From: an uncultured Bacilli bacterium
Lineage (GTDB): Bacteria > Bacillota_I > Bacilli_A > RF39 > UBA660
Assembly (NCBI GenBank): GCA_910579455.1
Contig: CAJTUT010000013.1
Coordinates: 1-30,089 of the forward strand
Direction: 5' to 3'
DNA: 30,089 bases
Notes under the pieces: generated by a model
Databases searched by the model: none
What the model was told of the DNA's origin: nothing
Seen by the model: the letters and a program-made list of their open reading frames with translations, nothing else
Shown here: in pieces, positions 1 to 7,730 of the stretch
Position numbering within the stretch: the stretch's first letter is position 1
Layout of the letters: the number at the start of each line of letters is the position of its first letter
Position numbers and translations under genes: made by a program

Positions 1-215
1 TTATAAACTCAAAAAATATAAATAGAAAGAATCAATCAAATAGATTAATAATTTCTATAAGATTGATTATACGAGGAGCGTGAATTTTATAAATAAAACA
101 TGAAGTTATAAGCAAGAATTTTTATAAAAATTAGAAATAATATTTGCTGTTTTTTGAAGATTTTAATAATTGATTTTGAAAAAATCTCTAAACTGTCGGA
201 GACTAATAGAGGGTC

Positions 216-255
216 TTAGGGATATGCCCTAACGAGTATTGGGTGTGTAGACACC
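216..255 (+). other. Two adjacent hairpins in the mobile element
   Basis: TTAGGG (216-221) pairs with CCCTAA (227-232) around a 5-base loop, and GGTGT (242-246) pairs with ACACC (251-255) around GTAG. They lie in a more GC-rich island inside very AT-rich DNA, upstream of the gene at 329. The first 328 bases hold no gene that I can support. Such hairpins could be part of a transfer or replication origin, or an RNA leader controlling the gene downstream. No nick-site sequence was recognised, so the function is open. Confidence 0.4.
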
Positions 256-328
256 ATGCTTGATAGTTTAAGTAGTAAAAAAGACCAATTTCAGTAACCC
301 CAAATTTTAAAGAAAAGGAGGCATTTTC

Positions 329-868
329 ATGGGAAAATTGTATGTTGATCCGTATTGGTTTCTTTGTAAGAAACTCTCATTTTCATATCAAGAACATTTT
401 GAAATTATGAAAAAAATAAAAAGGCGTTCCAAATGGTGGAGTGCGTTTTGTTCTCGAAAGTCAACAGTAGACAGATCTACTATTACTTCTGTATCCGTAG
501 AATGTCTAATTTGGTTTATAGAAGTAGAATTCAAAGAAGGTAATTCAAAAGACTTAAAAATTAATTTTCTTGAAAGGTATATTGAAGTGCTAGAAGACTA
601 TTTGAAAATTCCGCATGAAAGACTAGAATATTGTGATCTACCATTAAAATATTTAAGAACTCATTTTAACAAAACAAAAAATGCCATTGGGGTAGCAACA
701 AATAGAATGCAGAAACATTTTCCTTATCCACTTAAATATATTAAGTATGGAAAGGTTTATGTTTCTGCTGTTGGTGTTAAATGGTTAAATGAAAAGTATT
801 TTAGAACGAAGTATATTGAGTATTTAGAGAACTATAAAGACTCGTTGGAAAGTAGAATTTCTAATTAG
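329..868 (+). CDS. Hypothetical protein of the mobile element (179 aa)
   Basis: The family is not recognised. The ATG is preceded by a good ribosome binding site (AAAGGAGGC, about 8 bases upstream). The protein is basic and aromatic-rich with no signal peptide or membrane segment. The middle (about residues 75-125) looks helical, and the C-terminal part (about residues 135-165) contains a KYGKVYVSAVGVKWLNEKYF-like stretch that could pack as a small domain. A cytoplasmic accessory role in the element, such as DNA binding or replication, is possible but not shown. It is followed closely by a hairpin with a T run that overlaps its stop codon. Confidence 0.65.
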   Translation: MGKLYVDPYWFLCKKLSFSYQEHFEIMKKIKRRSKWWSAFCSRKSTVDRSTITSVSVECLIWFIEVEFKEGNSKDLKINFLERYIEVLEDYLKIPHERLEYCDLPLKYLRTHFNKTKNAIGVATNRMQKHFPYPLKYIKYGKVYVSAVGVKWLNEKYFRTKYIEYLENYKDSLESRISN

Positions 869-877
869 TCTTTTTTT
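836..877 (+). terminator. Probable intrinsic terminator after the 179-aa gene
   Basis: AAAGACT (836-842) pairs with AGTCTTT (867-873), and an inner GAAA/TTTC pairing shortens the loop. Seven T residues follow the AGTC (871-877). The stem covers the end and the stop codon of the upstream gene. Confidence 0.5.
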
Positions 878-930
878 GATGTAATCAGTCTTGTGTCTTA
901 AAAATATAATTTAGAGAGGGAGCTGTTTAT

Positions 931-1047
931 ATGCATTTAACTGTTGAGAATTATGATAAGAATGAGAATAGAATTGAACCTAAAAAAATAATTTTAAATC
1001 AGGCATTAATATATACATTGCTAAAGAAGTATTTAAAAGAAGTGTAA
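931..1047 (+). CDS. Small hypothetical protein (38 aa)
   Basis: A 38-codon frame starts at ATG 931 behind a purine-rich AGAGAGGGAG site about 8-10 bases upstream and ends at TAA 1045-1047. The product begins MHLTVENYDKNENRIEPKK and ends in a short basic amphipathic helix (residues 23-38). It sits directly upstream of the recombinase, where many integrative elements carry small accessory or excision genes. That location is suggestive only; no family is recognised. Confidence 0.5.
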   Translation: MHLTVENYDKNENRIEPKKIILNQALIYTLLKKYLKEV

Positions 1048-1143
1048 TAATCTATAAGTATTTCATTTTTTGTATAAAAATGGTATTATGTAGTTGCAAG
1101 TTTTTTTACAAAAAATGCTTTTATAACAGAAGGAGGAAAAAAT

Positions 1144-2520
1144 ATTAATACTATAAAAGCAGAAGTAAAAAAAATTAAAGCTCTTTATGTTCGTGTATCA
1201 ACAGATGCTCAAGTAGAAGGATATTCAATAGAAGCTCAAATAGAACTGCTTAAAAGTTATCTAAAAAGTAAAGAATGGGAAGATTATGAAATTTATACTG
1301 ATCCAGGATTTAGTGGTAAAGATTTAAATAGACCTGCAATAAAGAAGTTAATACAAGATTGTAAAGATGGGCGTATTGATACAGTACTCGTTTTTAAATT
1401 AGATAGAATTTCAAGAAGTCAAAAAGATACTCTTTATTTAATTGAAGAAGTATTCAATAAATATGGTGTAGGTTTTATATCTATAAGAGAAAACTTTGAT
1501 ACGACTACTCCATTTGGAAAAGCTATGATAGGAGTACTTTCAGTTTTTGCTCAACTGGAAAGAGAAACCATTTTAGAAAGAACGAGATTAGGACTAAAGA
1601 AACGAGCAGAAGATGGTTATTGGCGAGGTGGAGGAAAAAAACCCTTTGCTTATGATTATGATAAAAAAACAGGTATGCTTGTTATTAATGAAGAAAGAAA
1701 AGTAATATTTGATTTAATGAAAACATTAAGACTTCAAGGATATAGTTATAACGAACTTTCTAAAGTAACAGGATATGATGCAGCATGGATTCAAGGTATA
1801 TTAAGTTCTAAAACGAATCTAGGAAAGATTCCCTATAAAGGAGAACTTTACGATGGAAAACATAAAGCAATCATTAGTGAAGAAGAATATAAGCAATTAC
1901 AGGAAATAGAAAAACAAAGAAGTAAAAACCAACATGCTAGTCATTATTTACTTTCAGGCAAAATCTATTGTGGTAATTGTGGTGCAAAGTATCGTTATCA
2001 AAAATGGGGACAAAGGATTATTTGCTATTGCTACTCTCAACAAAAAAGCAAACCGAAATTAATTAAAGATCCGAATTGTAATAATATAAGACTTGATAGT
2101 TTTGAAATTGAGGATAATTTTTTAGAACAGTTATTTGCTATGTCGTTAAACGAAGAACTATTTAGAGATACTTTTGATTTATCTAAAACCAATCTTGTTA
2201 ATGAATTAAATATTAGACTGGATAAGACACAGAAAAAAATTGAAAACTTGATACAATTACTTTCAGATAATATAGCAAATGATGAAATAAAAAAAGAACT
2301 TGTTAAATTAACAAGTGAAAAATCGAATATAAATAAAGAGTTAGAAAATATAAAAGAAAAAGAAAGAACAACCAAAACTTATGATAAAATTAAAAATCTA
2401 GAATCTGTTTGGCCTGATATGGAGTTTAAAGAAAAACGAAATATCGTTGAAGGGTTACTAGATAAAATAGTTGTAGATGGGAAGACTTTAAAAATTTATT
2501 GGAATGTTAGTGAAAACTAG
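1144..2520 (+). CDS. Large serine recombinase (site-specific integrase)
   Basis: This enzyme probably integrates and excises the element by serine-based strand exchange at short att sites. The resolvase-type catalytic domain covers about residues 12-150: YVRVSTDAQ with nucleophile Ser19, then GFSGKDLNRP, FKLDRISRSQKD and the AQLERETILERT segment. A recombinase domain follows (about 165-260), then a zinc ribbon (CGNCGAKYRY and later cysteines, about 280-325) and a coiled coil before the C-terminus. Length is about 458 aa, normal for the family. The reading frame is open well upstream of the first ATG (1525), which lies inside the catalytic domain and would remove the active serine. No in-frame ATG, GTG or TTG fits upstream, whereas ATT at 1144 sits 7 bases after a perfect AGGAGG (1131-1136). 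ATT is therefore taken as the start. Confidence 0.88.
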   Translation: MNTIKAEVKKIKALYVRVSTDAQVEGYSIEAQIELLKSYLKSKEWEDYEIYTDPGFSGKDLNRPAIKKLIQDCKDGRIDTVLVFKLDRISRSQKDTLYLIEEVFNKYGVGFISIRENFDTTTPFGKAMIGVLSVFAQLERETILERTRLGLKKRAEDGYWRGGGKKPFAYDYDKKTGMLVINEERKVIFDLMKTLRLQGYSYNELSKVTGYDAAWIQGILSSKTNLGKIPYKGELYDGKHKAIISEEEYKQLQEIEKQRSKNQHASHYLLSGKIYCGNCGAKYRYQKWGQRIICYCYSQQKSKPKLIKDPNCNNIRLDSFEIEDNFLEQLFAMSLNEELFRDTFDLSKTNLVNELNIRLDKTQKKIENLIQLLSDNIANDEIKKELVKLTSEKSNINKELENIKEKERTTKTYDKIKNLESVWPDMEFKEKRNIVEGLLDKIVVDGKTLKIYWNVSEN

Positions 2521-2553
2521 CATAAAAAATATAAGGTTTTCTCTACATATGTC

Positions 2554-3180
2554 TTAGCTCCCGATTAAACTCATAGAAATATTAATTTTCAATGCATTAA
2601 TGATCGTTGAATAGTTACTTGGAAGTATAACCTTTAAGAATATTTGTTTTTTGCTGGCCTTTAATGACTTTAAAAGAGTGATATAGTTTTTATTTGTAGA
2701 GATAAAACCATTATAGATGTTAATAATAGTAATAAAGGTATTAATTAATAAAGCCATAAATATAATAGAGTTAATGCTTGCCCCCACCCAGATGATAATT
2801 AATGGTCCTAACGCTACTTTAGGTAGGGAGTTTAGGATTGTAAGGTAGGGATCGAGAACTTTTGAAATCATTTTATTACTCCATAAAATAATAGCACTAA
2901 TAAATCCGATTATGGTAGCAATTATAAAACTAAGCAATACTTCATACATTGTAATTCCAATATGTTTTAGTAAGCTTCCGTCTTGAAATAATTTAATTAC
3001 TGTTTTAAATACATTGCTTGGACTAGAAGATAGAAAAGTATTAATGATATGATACTTTGATAATAATTCCCATCCTATTAAGAAAATAGCTATGATTAAT
3101 AATCTTAAAATAAATACAGTTATTTTTTTTTGTTTTAATTTTTTTAAATATTGTTGGTGTTCTTTACTAAATGTGGACAT
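2554..3180 (-). pseudogene. ABC transporter permease, 3' end removed by element insertion
   Basis: This is the inner-membrane permease of a nitrate/sulfonate/taurine/thiamine-precursor type importer (BPD_transp_1 family, SsuC/ThiX-like). Residues 1-208 show a first membrane helix at about 18-40, further hydrophobic segments, and the cytoplasmic EAA loop (LLKSLKASKKQIFLKVILPS, about 168-187) that docks on the ATPase. The family is usually about 250 aa. Here the protein stops directly after the NISMSLIG segment, losing roughly 45-50 residues with the last helix or helices. The recombinase gene ends 33 bases from the truncated stop. Its start overlaps the ATPase gene by 14 bases. The transporter is probably inactive unless the element excises. 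Confidence 0.82.
2557..2563. other. Putative right attachment junction
   Basis: On the minus strand the permease reads normally through Met-Ser-Leu-Ile-Gly, a well-known stretch of this permease family normally followed by Val and Val-Gly-Glu. Here it runs instead into Ser and a stop. The change from host to element sequence is thus placed within a few bases of the GGG at 2560-2562. The crossover dinucleotide cannot be fixed without the left end or an empty site. Confidence 0.55.
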
Positions 3181-3916
3181 CTAAATCCCTCCATATCGTA
3201 TCATAATAGGTAGAGAATTCCTTACATTTTCTGTTACTTATTGGAGTAGATTTATTAGTAAGATTAATGTCATAGATTTTTTTAACTTTTGCAGGTCTTT
3301 TGGTTAAAACAATAATCCTATCAGACATACTGATTGCCTCTGCGATATCATGTGTTACCATAATTGCAGTTTTTCCTTCGTTTTTAATAATTTTATAAAT
3401 GTCATCACTAATAGCAAGTCGAGACTGATAGTCTAGAGCGGACATGGGTTCATCTAGGAGTAAAATATCTGGTTTAATAGCTAGAGTTCTAATTAGAGCA
3501 ACCCTTTGTCTCATGCCACCTGATAGGCTTGATGGATATTTATCCTTAAATTCATATAGTCCATATGTCTTTAATAGATTTAGTACATATTGTTTACTTT
3601 CTTTATTTAGTTTTCCAGTCACCTCTAATCCAATTAGGCAATTATCTAAAATTGTTCTCCAGAAAAATAGGGAATCTTGTTGCAACATGTACCCAACAGT
3701 AAAATTTTCTGAAAAATTAAACATTCCCCCAGATTTTTTTTCTAACATAGAAAGAATGGAAAGTATAGTTGACTTTCCACATCCACTGGGTCCGACGATT
3801 GAGATGAATTCTTTATCATAGACGTCAAAATTAATATCTTCAAGAGCTTTTATTTCGCCTTTTTTGTCATGATAATTCTTTTTTAAGTGTTTAATACTTA
3901 AAACCTTATTTTTCAT
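3167..3916 (-). CDS. ABC transporter ATP-binding protein (SsuB/TauB/ThiZ type)
   Basis: This is the cytoplasmic ATPase that powers the importer together with the neighbouring permease and binding protein. Visible motifs are Walker A GPSGCGKST (42-50), a Q-loop at MLQQD (77-81), the signature LSGGMRQRV (131-139), Walker B LLLDEP (152-157), a D-loop and the switch His189. At 249 aa it is a normal, apparently intact subunit. It overlaps the end of the binding-protein gene by 11 bases and the permease start by 14 bases, so translation of the three genes is probably coupled. The substrate cannot be read from this subunit. Confidence 0.9.
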   Translation of the reverse strand: MKNKVLSIKHLKKNYHDKKGEIKALEDINFDVYDKEFISIVGPSGCGKSTILSILSMLEKKSGGMFNFSENFTVGYMLQQDSLFFWRTILDNCLIGLEVTGKLNKESKQYVLNLLKTYGLYEFKDKYPSSLSGGMRQRVALIRTLAIKPDILLLDEPMSALDYQSRLAISDDIYKIIKNEGKTAIMVTHDIAEAISMSDRIIVLTKRPAKVKKIYDINLTNKSTPISNRKCKEFSTYYDTIWRDLDVHI

Positions 3917-4898
3917 TATAAATCATCTTGTTATAAGCTACTTTCTTTTCTAGTGCTCCATTATCAATCATAATATCTTGTAAATGATTAAATGATTCTT
4001 CGCTAAATTGAGTGGTATCTGCCCATGCTTCTATTTCTCTATATCTTTTAACAGCACTAGTTAAGTTGTTTAGTGAAGTATCTGGGAATTGTTTTAATAT
4101 AGTTTTTGCTACTTCTTTGTCAGAGTGATTTTTTACATAGTCTAATCCTTTTTGAATTGCTTTTTCAAAGTTTTCGATTAGTTGCTTATTATTTTTAAGG
4201 TAACTATTCCTTGCTGAGTAAGAAGTATAAGGTACAACTCCACCAAGTTCTCCAATACTAGCAACAACATAGCCATATCCTTGATTTTCTACATCTGTAG
4301 CATTTGGTTCAAATAAGGTGACAAAATCTCCTTGTCCTCCAATGAAGGCACCACTCATTGCTGGGAATGCAACAGAGGTATCAATTGTCACATCCTTTTT
4401 AGGATCAATACCATTCTGTTTTAATGCATATTCAAATGTCATTTCTGGCATTCCCCCTGCACGACCACCAATTATAGTTTTTCCTTTTAAATTATCTAAC
4501 GTAAAGTTATCGATTTTTTCTCTAGAAACTAGGAATGTACCATCTTTTTGTGTAAGTTGTGCAAAAGTTTTTAAGTAGTCTTTTTCTCCTCCGTTATATA
4601 CATATATAGTTGCTTCACTTCCACAAAAACCAATATCAGCATCACCTGATAAGACTGCTGCAGTTACCTTATCTGCTCCAGCGGTTAATATTAATTCTAT
4701 ATCGATTCCATATTCTTCAAAATATCCCTTTTCAATTGCAACATATTGAGGGGCATAAAAAATAGTATGTGCAACTTCTGCCAAGGTTACTTTTTCTAAA
4801 TTTTTTTCTTTGTCATTTTTATTAAAGTCAAATAATACTAAAAATGCTAAAAATAAAATGATAATTCCACTTATTAAGTAAATAATAATTTTTTTCAT
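3906..4898 (-). CDS. ABC transporter substrate-binding protein, NMT1/THI5-like
   Basis: This is the extracytoplasmic solute receptor of the importer (330 aa). After an N-terminal hydrophobic segment (about 4-24), residues 36-300 fit the NMT1/THI5 and SsuA-like periplasmic-binding fold, with the typical opening APQYVAIEKGYFEEYGIDIE and the GDADIGFCGSE stretch. Family members bind thiamine pyrimidine precursors, riboflavin, sulfonates or nitrate. No TPP or FMN riboswitch was seen upstream, so the ligand stays open. The ATG at 4898 is chosen because AAGGAGAG lies just upstream; an in-frame TTG 15 bases earlier lies before that site. No lipobox cysteine is present, so it is probably held by an uncleaved membrane anchor instead of a lipid. 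Confidence 0.85.
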   Translation of the reverse strand: MKKIIIYLISGIIILFLAFLVLFDFNKNDKEKNLEKVTLAEVAHTIFYAPQYVAIEKGYFEEYGIDIELILTAGADKVTAAVLSGDADIGFCGSEATIYVYNGGEKDYLKTFAQLTQKDGTFLVSREKIDNFTLDNLKGKTIIGGRAGGMPEMTFEYALKQNGIDPKKDVTIDTSVAFPAMSGAFIGGQGDFVTLFEPNATDVENQGYGYVVASIGELGGVVPYTSYSARNSYLKNNKQLIENFEKAIQKGLDYVKNHSDKEVAKTILKQFPDTSLNNLTSAVKRYREIEAWADTTQFSEESFNHLQDIMIDNGALEKKVAYNKMIYNEK

Positions 4899-4920
4899 AT
4901 TCTCTCCTTTCAATCACAAT

Positions 4921-4950
4921 ATTATATGTTTTATTTCCTATTCGTGTTAA
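4921..4950 (-). promoter_or_regulatory. Promoter of the ABC operon
   Basis: On the minus strand TTAACA (4950-4945) and TATAAT (4926-4921) are separated by 18 bases, one mismatch from the sigma-A consensus. The predicted start of transcription leaves only about 15 bases before the binding-protein start codon, so there is no room for a leader riboswitch from this promoter. Confidence 0.55.
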
Positions 4951-5043
4951 TCAAATAACCATAAAATGAGCCAATATAGTTAGGAAATTAAAAATATTTT
5001 TATTTTACTTGCTTATTATTATATAAAAGATGAACTTTTTTTA

Positions 5044-5071
5044 TTGAATTTATAGAAAAAACGTTTATAAT
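5044..5071 (+). promoter_or_regulatory. Possible distal promoter of the surface-protein operon
   Basis: TTGAAT (5044-5049) and TATAAT (5066-5071) are spaced by 16 bases, upstream of the stronger promoter at 5119. If used, it would give a leader of about 100 bases. Chance occurrence is plausible in such AT-rich DNA. Confidence 0.35.
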
Positions 5072-5118
5072 AATAAATCGTGATGGCTTATGCTTTCGTT
5101 GTTATATTGATATGGGAC

Positions 5119-5147
5119 TTGCAAAGGTTTTAAATATATGATATAAT
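5119..5147 (+). promoter_or_regulatory. Strong sigma-A promoter of the surface-protein operon
   Basis: TTGCAA (5119-5124) and a perfect TATAAT (5142-5147) are spaced by 17 bases, with an extended -10 TG at 5139-5140. Transcription would start near 5154, just before GGAGGGGG and the ATG at 5176. Confidence 0.75.
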
Positions 5148-5175
5148 ATAGCCACAAATTTGGAGGGGGAAAATT

Positions 5176-7071
5176 ATGAAAAAAATAATTTTAAAAATGA
5201 GTAGAATAATTATAACTTTTGTTTTATCAGGGTTAATTATTTTTACCGATGCTCAATATGTAAAGGCAGCATCATCGTCTGTTAAAATCGGGAGTGCTAC
5301 CAAACTCCCAGGTTATGTAGCTGGAGTTCAGTTTCATATTAAACCATTAAGTGGAGGTGGCTATGCCTATTGTTTAAATAGTCATAAAAAAACAGCCTCT
5401 AATATTACTCAATATTTTCAATATGAGATGAATGCAGGAATAGCATATATTCTTGAAAATGGATATCCACATAAGAAATTTACTGGTAGTAAAAATAAAG
5501 ATATTTATATTACTCAAGCTGCTGTTTGGTGGTATTTAGATGATACTACTGGAACTTCATATTTATCTAAGTCATTTAAATCAGGTGGTTCTGATAAATA
5601 TGGATTAAGGCAACATATTAAAAAATTAGTCAGTGGTGCTAAAAGTGCAAAATCAAAGGGGTATCAAAAGCCATCTTTGAATGCTAAGGTGAGTAGTTCT
5701 ACTATGACTTTATCATCAGATAAAAAGTATTATGTATCCAAGGCAGTAAATGCAAATGCTAAAAATATTACAGGTAAATATAAAGTTTCTGTTAGTAGTG
5801 CACCAAGTGGGACTATTATTACTAATGTTAATGGTAGTAAGACTAATACATTTAAATCTGACGAAAAGTTTTTAATAAAAATTCCTGCTAATAAAATTAG
5901 TGCAGATAAAACTGTAACGGCAAAAGTTAAAATAACAGCATCTGGAACTATTAATAGGGCTTATAAGTATGCACCTAAAGATAATAAGGTTCAACCAGTT
6001 GTGGTATTACAAAAAGAGACAAAATCAGTATCAGATACAATTAGTGTTAAGGCCACTAAGCCAAAGGCTCCAACTCCTACACAAAAAATACCAGAAGAAC
6101 CTGTAGAGCCAGAAAAATCAATAGTGAGTATTATTAAATTAGATAAGTCTACTAATACAGCTATTGAGGGGGCTACTTTGGTAGTAAAGGATTCTAATGG
6201 TAATGAAGTAGCAAAATTTACAACTACTACAGATGCATATGAAATGGAAAATCTTGCAAATGGGGTATATACAGTGGAGGAATTAGAAGCACCAGATGGT
6301 TATGAATTAAGTACAGAGAAGGTATCCTTTACTATTACAGATAGTAATAGGCAAGTGGAGGTTAAGTTTTATAATCAGGCAAAGAACTCTGTTGTATCCA
6401 TTATTAAATTGGATAAAAATACAAATAATCCAATCGCAGGGGCTACTCTAGTAGTAAAAGATTCTAATGGTAATGAAATTAAAAAGTTTAAATCTTCCAT
6501 TAATGGTTATACCATTACAGGTCTTTCTAATGGGATGTATACAGTAGAGGAGTTAGAGGCACCAGAGGGATATGAACTAAGTAAGGAAAAAGAAACTTTC
6601 ACATTAGATGATACTACCAAAATGATTGAGGTTAAGTTCTATAATGTTCCTAAGGATAGAGTTGTAACAATTAATAAGGTTGATAGTGCAACAGGAAAAC
6701 CTTTGGCTGGAGCTGTTATTGTTGTTACTAATGATAAAGGCGAAGAGGTGGCACGTTTCACTTCTACTAATGATTCTTATATACTAAAGGACTTACCAGA
6801 TGGAACTTATACAGTAGAGGAGGTAGAGTCTCCAGAGGGATATTTCTTAAATGAGGATAGTCAAACCTTTGTGATCGATAATAGTCATTTATCATATCAA
6901 GTTACTATTAAAAATGTTCCCAAAACTTGTGAAAATGGTGGCTTAGATGAGGATGAATGTTCGGTAGATGTTCCAAATACTGGTTCTAGTAAAGTGTTAC
7001 TTTATTTATTAGGTATTGCTATTATATCTTCTGGTATAGGGTATGTGTATAAATATAGTCAAGAAAAATAA
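5176..7071 (+). CDS. Cell-wall-anchored thioester-domain adhesin with three CnaB domains
   Basis: This is a 631-aa secreted surface protein. A signal peptide (1 to about 31, ending VKA) is followed by a thioester domain (about 40-155) with the YCLN cysteine (Cys66) and the ITQAAVWW motif (Gln114). In known proteins these side chains form an internal thioester that binds covalently to host targets. A Ser/Thr/Lys-rich beta-type linker region (about 160-300) and a Pro-rich hinge precede three CnaB/SpaA-type domains (about 315-403, 405-495, 496-584). Each has a Lys near its first strand and a YTVEE glutamate, as expected for intramolecular isopeptide bonds. The C-terminus has a VPNTG sorting signal (599-603), a membrane helix and a KYSQEK tail. 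Two cysteines before the signal (about 585 and 593) could form a disulfide. The following sortase is its probable anchoring enzyme. A role in host attachment is inferred from the fold. Confidence 0.9.
   Translation: MKKIILKMSRIIITFVLSGLIIFTDAQYVKAASSSVKIGSATKLPGYVAGVQFHIKPLSGGGYAYCLNSHKKTASNITQYFQYEMNAGIAYILENGYPHKKFTGSKNKDIYITQAAVWWYLDDTTGTSYLSKSFKSGGSDKYGLRQHIKKLVSGAKSAKSKGYQKPSLNAKVSSSTMTLSSDKKYYVSKAVNANAKNITGKYKVSVSSAPSGTIITNVNGSKTNTFKSDEKFLIKIPANKISADKTVTAKVKITASGTINRAYKYAPKDNKVQPVVVLQKETKSVSDTISVKATKPKAPTPTQKIPEEPVEPEKSIVSIIKLDKSTNTAIEGATLVVKDSNGNEVAKFTTTTDAYEMENLANGVYTVEELEAPDGYELSTEKVSFTITDSNRQVEVKFYNQAKNSVVSIIKLDKNTNNPIAGATLVVKDSNGNEIKKFKSSINGYTITGLSNGMYTVEELEAPEGYELSKEKETFTLDDTTKMIEVKFYNVPKDRVVTINKVDSATGKPLAGAVIVVTNDKGEEVARFTSTNDSYILKDLPDGTYTVEEVESPEGYFLNEDSQTFVIDNSHLSYQVTIKNVPKTCENGGLDEDECSVDVPNTGSSKVLLYLLGIAIISSGIGYVYKYSQEK
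6118..6927 (+). repeat. Three tandem CnaB-coding repeats, about 270-base period
   Basis: Units begin near 6118, 6388 and 6661. The first two are close at DNA level: a stretch coding GATLVVKDSNGNE occurs at about 6168 and again at about 6438 with only a few third-position changes, and YTVEELEAP.GYELS recurs in both. The third unit is more diverged (VVTNDKGEE, YTVEEVESPEGY). This points to a fairly recent duplication of one domain. Confidence 0.8.
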
Positions 7072-7708
7072 GAGTAAAAAAAAGAAAAGAATTTCACCTA
7101 GTGTAGTAGCTTGTATAGGTACTATTATCATCATAATAGGGGGATTCTTTCTTTCATATAATTATATTATGACAAAAAAAGTCATGGTATATGAATATAT
7201 GAGCAATATCTTCTATAGTAGAGGGGGCGAAAATACTCCTCAAGTAGAAGAGGAGAATATTAATACTAATGATAAGGGCATTCCAGAAGATCAAATAGAT
7301 CTTAATCAATATATTGGTCAGTTGGAAATTCCTAAATTAAACTTTTCTAAAGGATTTTATCCTAAAGATTCTCAATTTAATGATGTAGATAGGAATCTTT
7401 TAGTAGTAAAAGAATCTGATTATCCCAATGTATCCAAAGGTAATTTGATTATTGCGGGACATTCTGGGGATGCATGGAATTCATTTTTTAATGATTTATA
7501 CCAGCTTTCTTCTGGAGATGACTTAAGGGTGATTTATAATAATAAAACATATACTTATAAAATTGTAAATATTTATAAGGAACCAAAAGTAGGTCAGATT
7601 GCAATTTATAGAAATAAGAATAGAACTACATTAACATTAGTTACATGTACAAATAATGATAGTACTACGCAGACTATCTATATTTCAGAGTTACAATCAG
7701 TAGTATAA
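7043..7708 (+). CDS. Sortase, probably specific for the upstream adhesin
   Basis: This membrane-bound transpeptidase would cleave the VPNTG signal and attach the adhesin to peptidoglycan or a partner. It has a Lys-rich cytoplasmic start, one membrane helix (about 18-40), an extracellular linker, and a sortase domain (about 85-221) with catalytic His140 in IIAGHSG and Cys202 in TLVTCT. The conserved arginine expected a few residues after the cysteine is not evident; the aligned place reads TTQTIYISEL. The ATG lies inside the last codons of the adhesin gene (29-base overlap) without a clear ribosome binding site, so it probably depends on coupled translation. No other start precedes the membrane helix, though the exact start is uncertain. 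The class cannot be assigned with confidence. Confidence 0.85.
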   Translation: MCINIVKKNKSKKKKRISPSVVACIGTIIIIIGGFFLSYNYIMTKKVMVYEYMSNIFYSRGGENTPQVEEENINTNDKGIPEDQIDLNQYIGQLEIPKLNFSKGFYPKDSQFNDVDRNLLVVKESDYPNVSKGNLIIAGHSGDAWNSFFNDLYQLSSGDDLRVIYNNKTYTYKIVNIYKEPKVGQIAIYRNKNRTTLTLVTCTNNDSTTQTIYISELQSVV

Positions 7709-7730
7709 AAAATTAAAAAGGGGGTTGAAG

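Larger units (their letters stand above)
1..2560. mobile_element. Right-hand part of an integrated element with a serine recombinase
   Basis: The stretch carries a large serine recombinase as its last gene, two small unrecognised genes and a hairpin-rich segment. Immediately after the recombinase the sequence enters the middle of a host ABC permease gene, which therefore lost its 3' end. Large serine recombinases are commonly encoded at one end of integrative conjugative or mobilizable elements, close to the attachment site. The left end, any relaxase or transfer genes and the missing permease end would lie upstream of this window. The right boundary is inferred from where permease homology stops (about 2557 to 2563). 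Whether it is an ICE, an IME, a prophage or a remnant cannot be told from this part. Confidence 0.72.

Noticed and set aside
30..68. Inverted repeat AATCAATC/GATTGATT near the window start
   Set aside because: Eight bases with a 23-base loop in very AT-rich DNA and no T run; not enough to call a terminator or element end.
2037..2375. Minus-strand open frame of 112 codons inside the recombinase
   Set aside because: It is a shadow of the AT-rich coiled-coil coding region; Ser/Phe/Leu-rich, no ribosome binding site, and the opposite frame has clear recombinase motifs.
3444..3821. Plus-strand open frame of 125 codons opposite the ABC ATPase
   Set aside because: The minus strand encodes all ATPase motifs; the plus frame is only its mirror.
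4899..5175. Possible TPP or FMN riboswitch before the NMT1-like ABC operon
   Set aside because: No conserved aptamer sequences found on the minus strand, and the predicted promoter leaves a leader of only about 15 bases.
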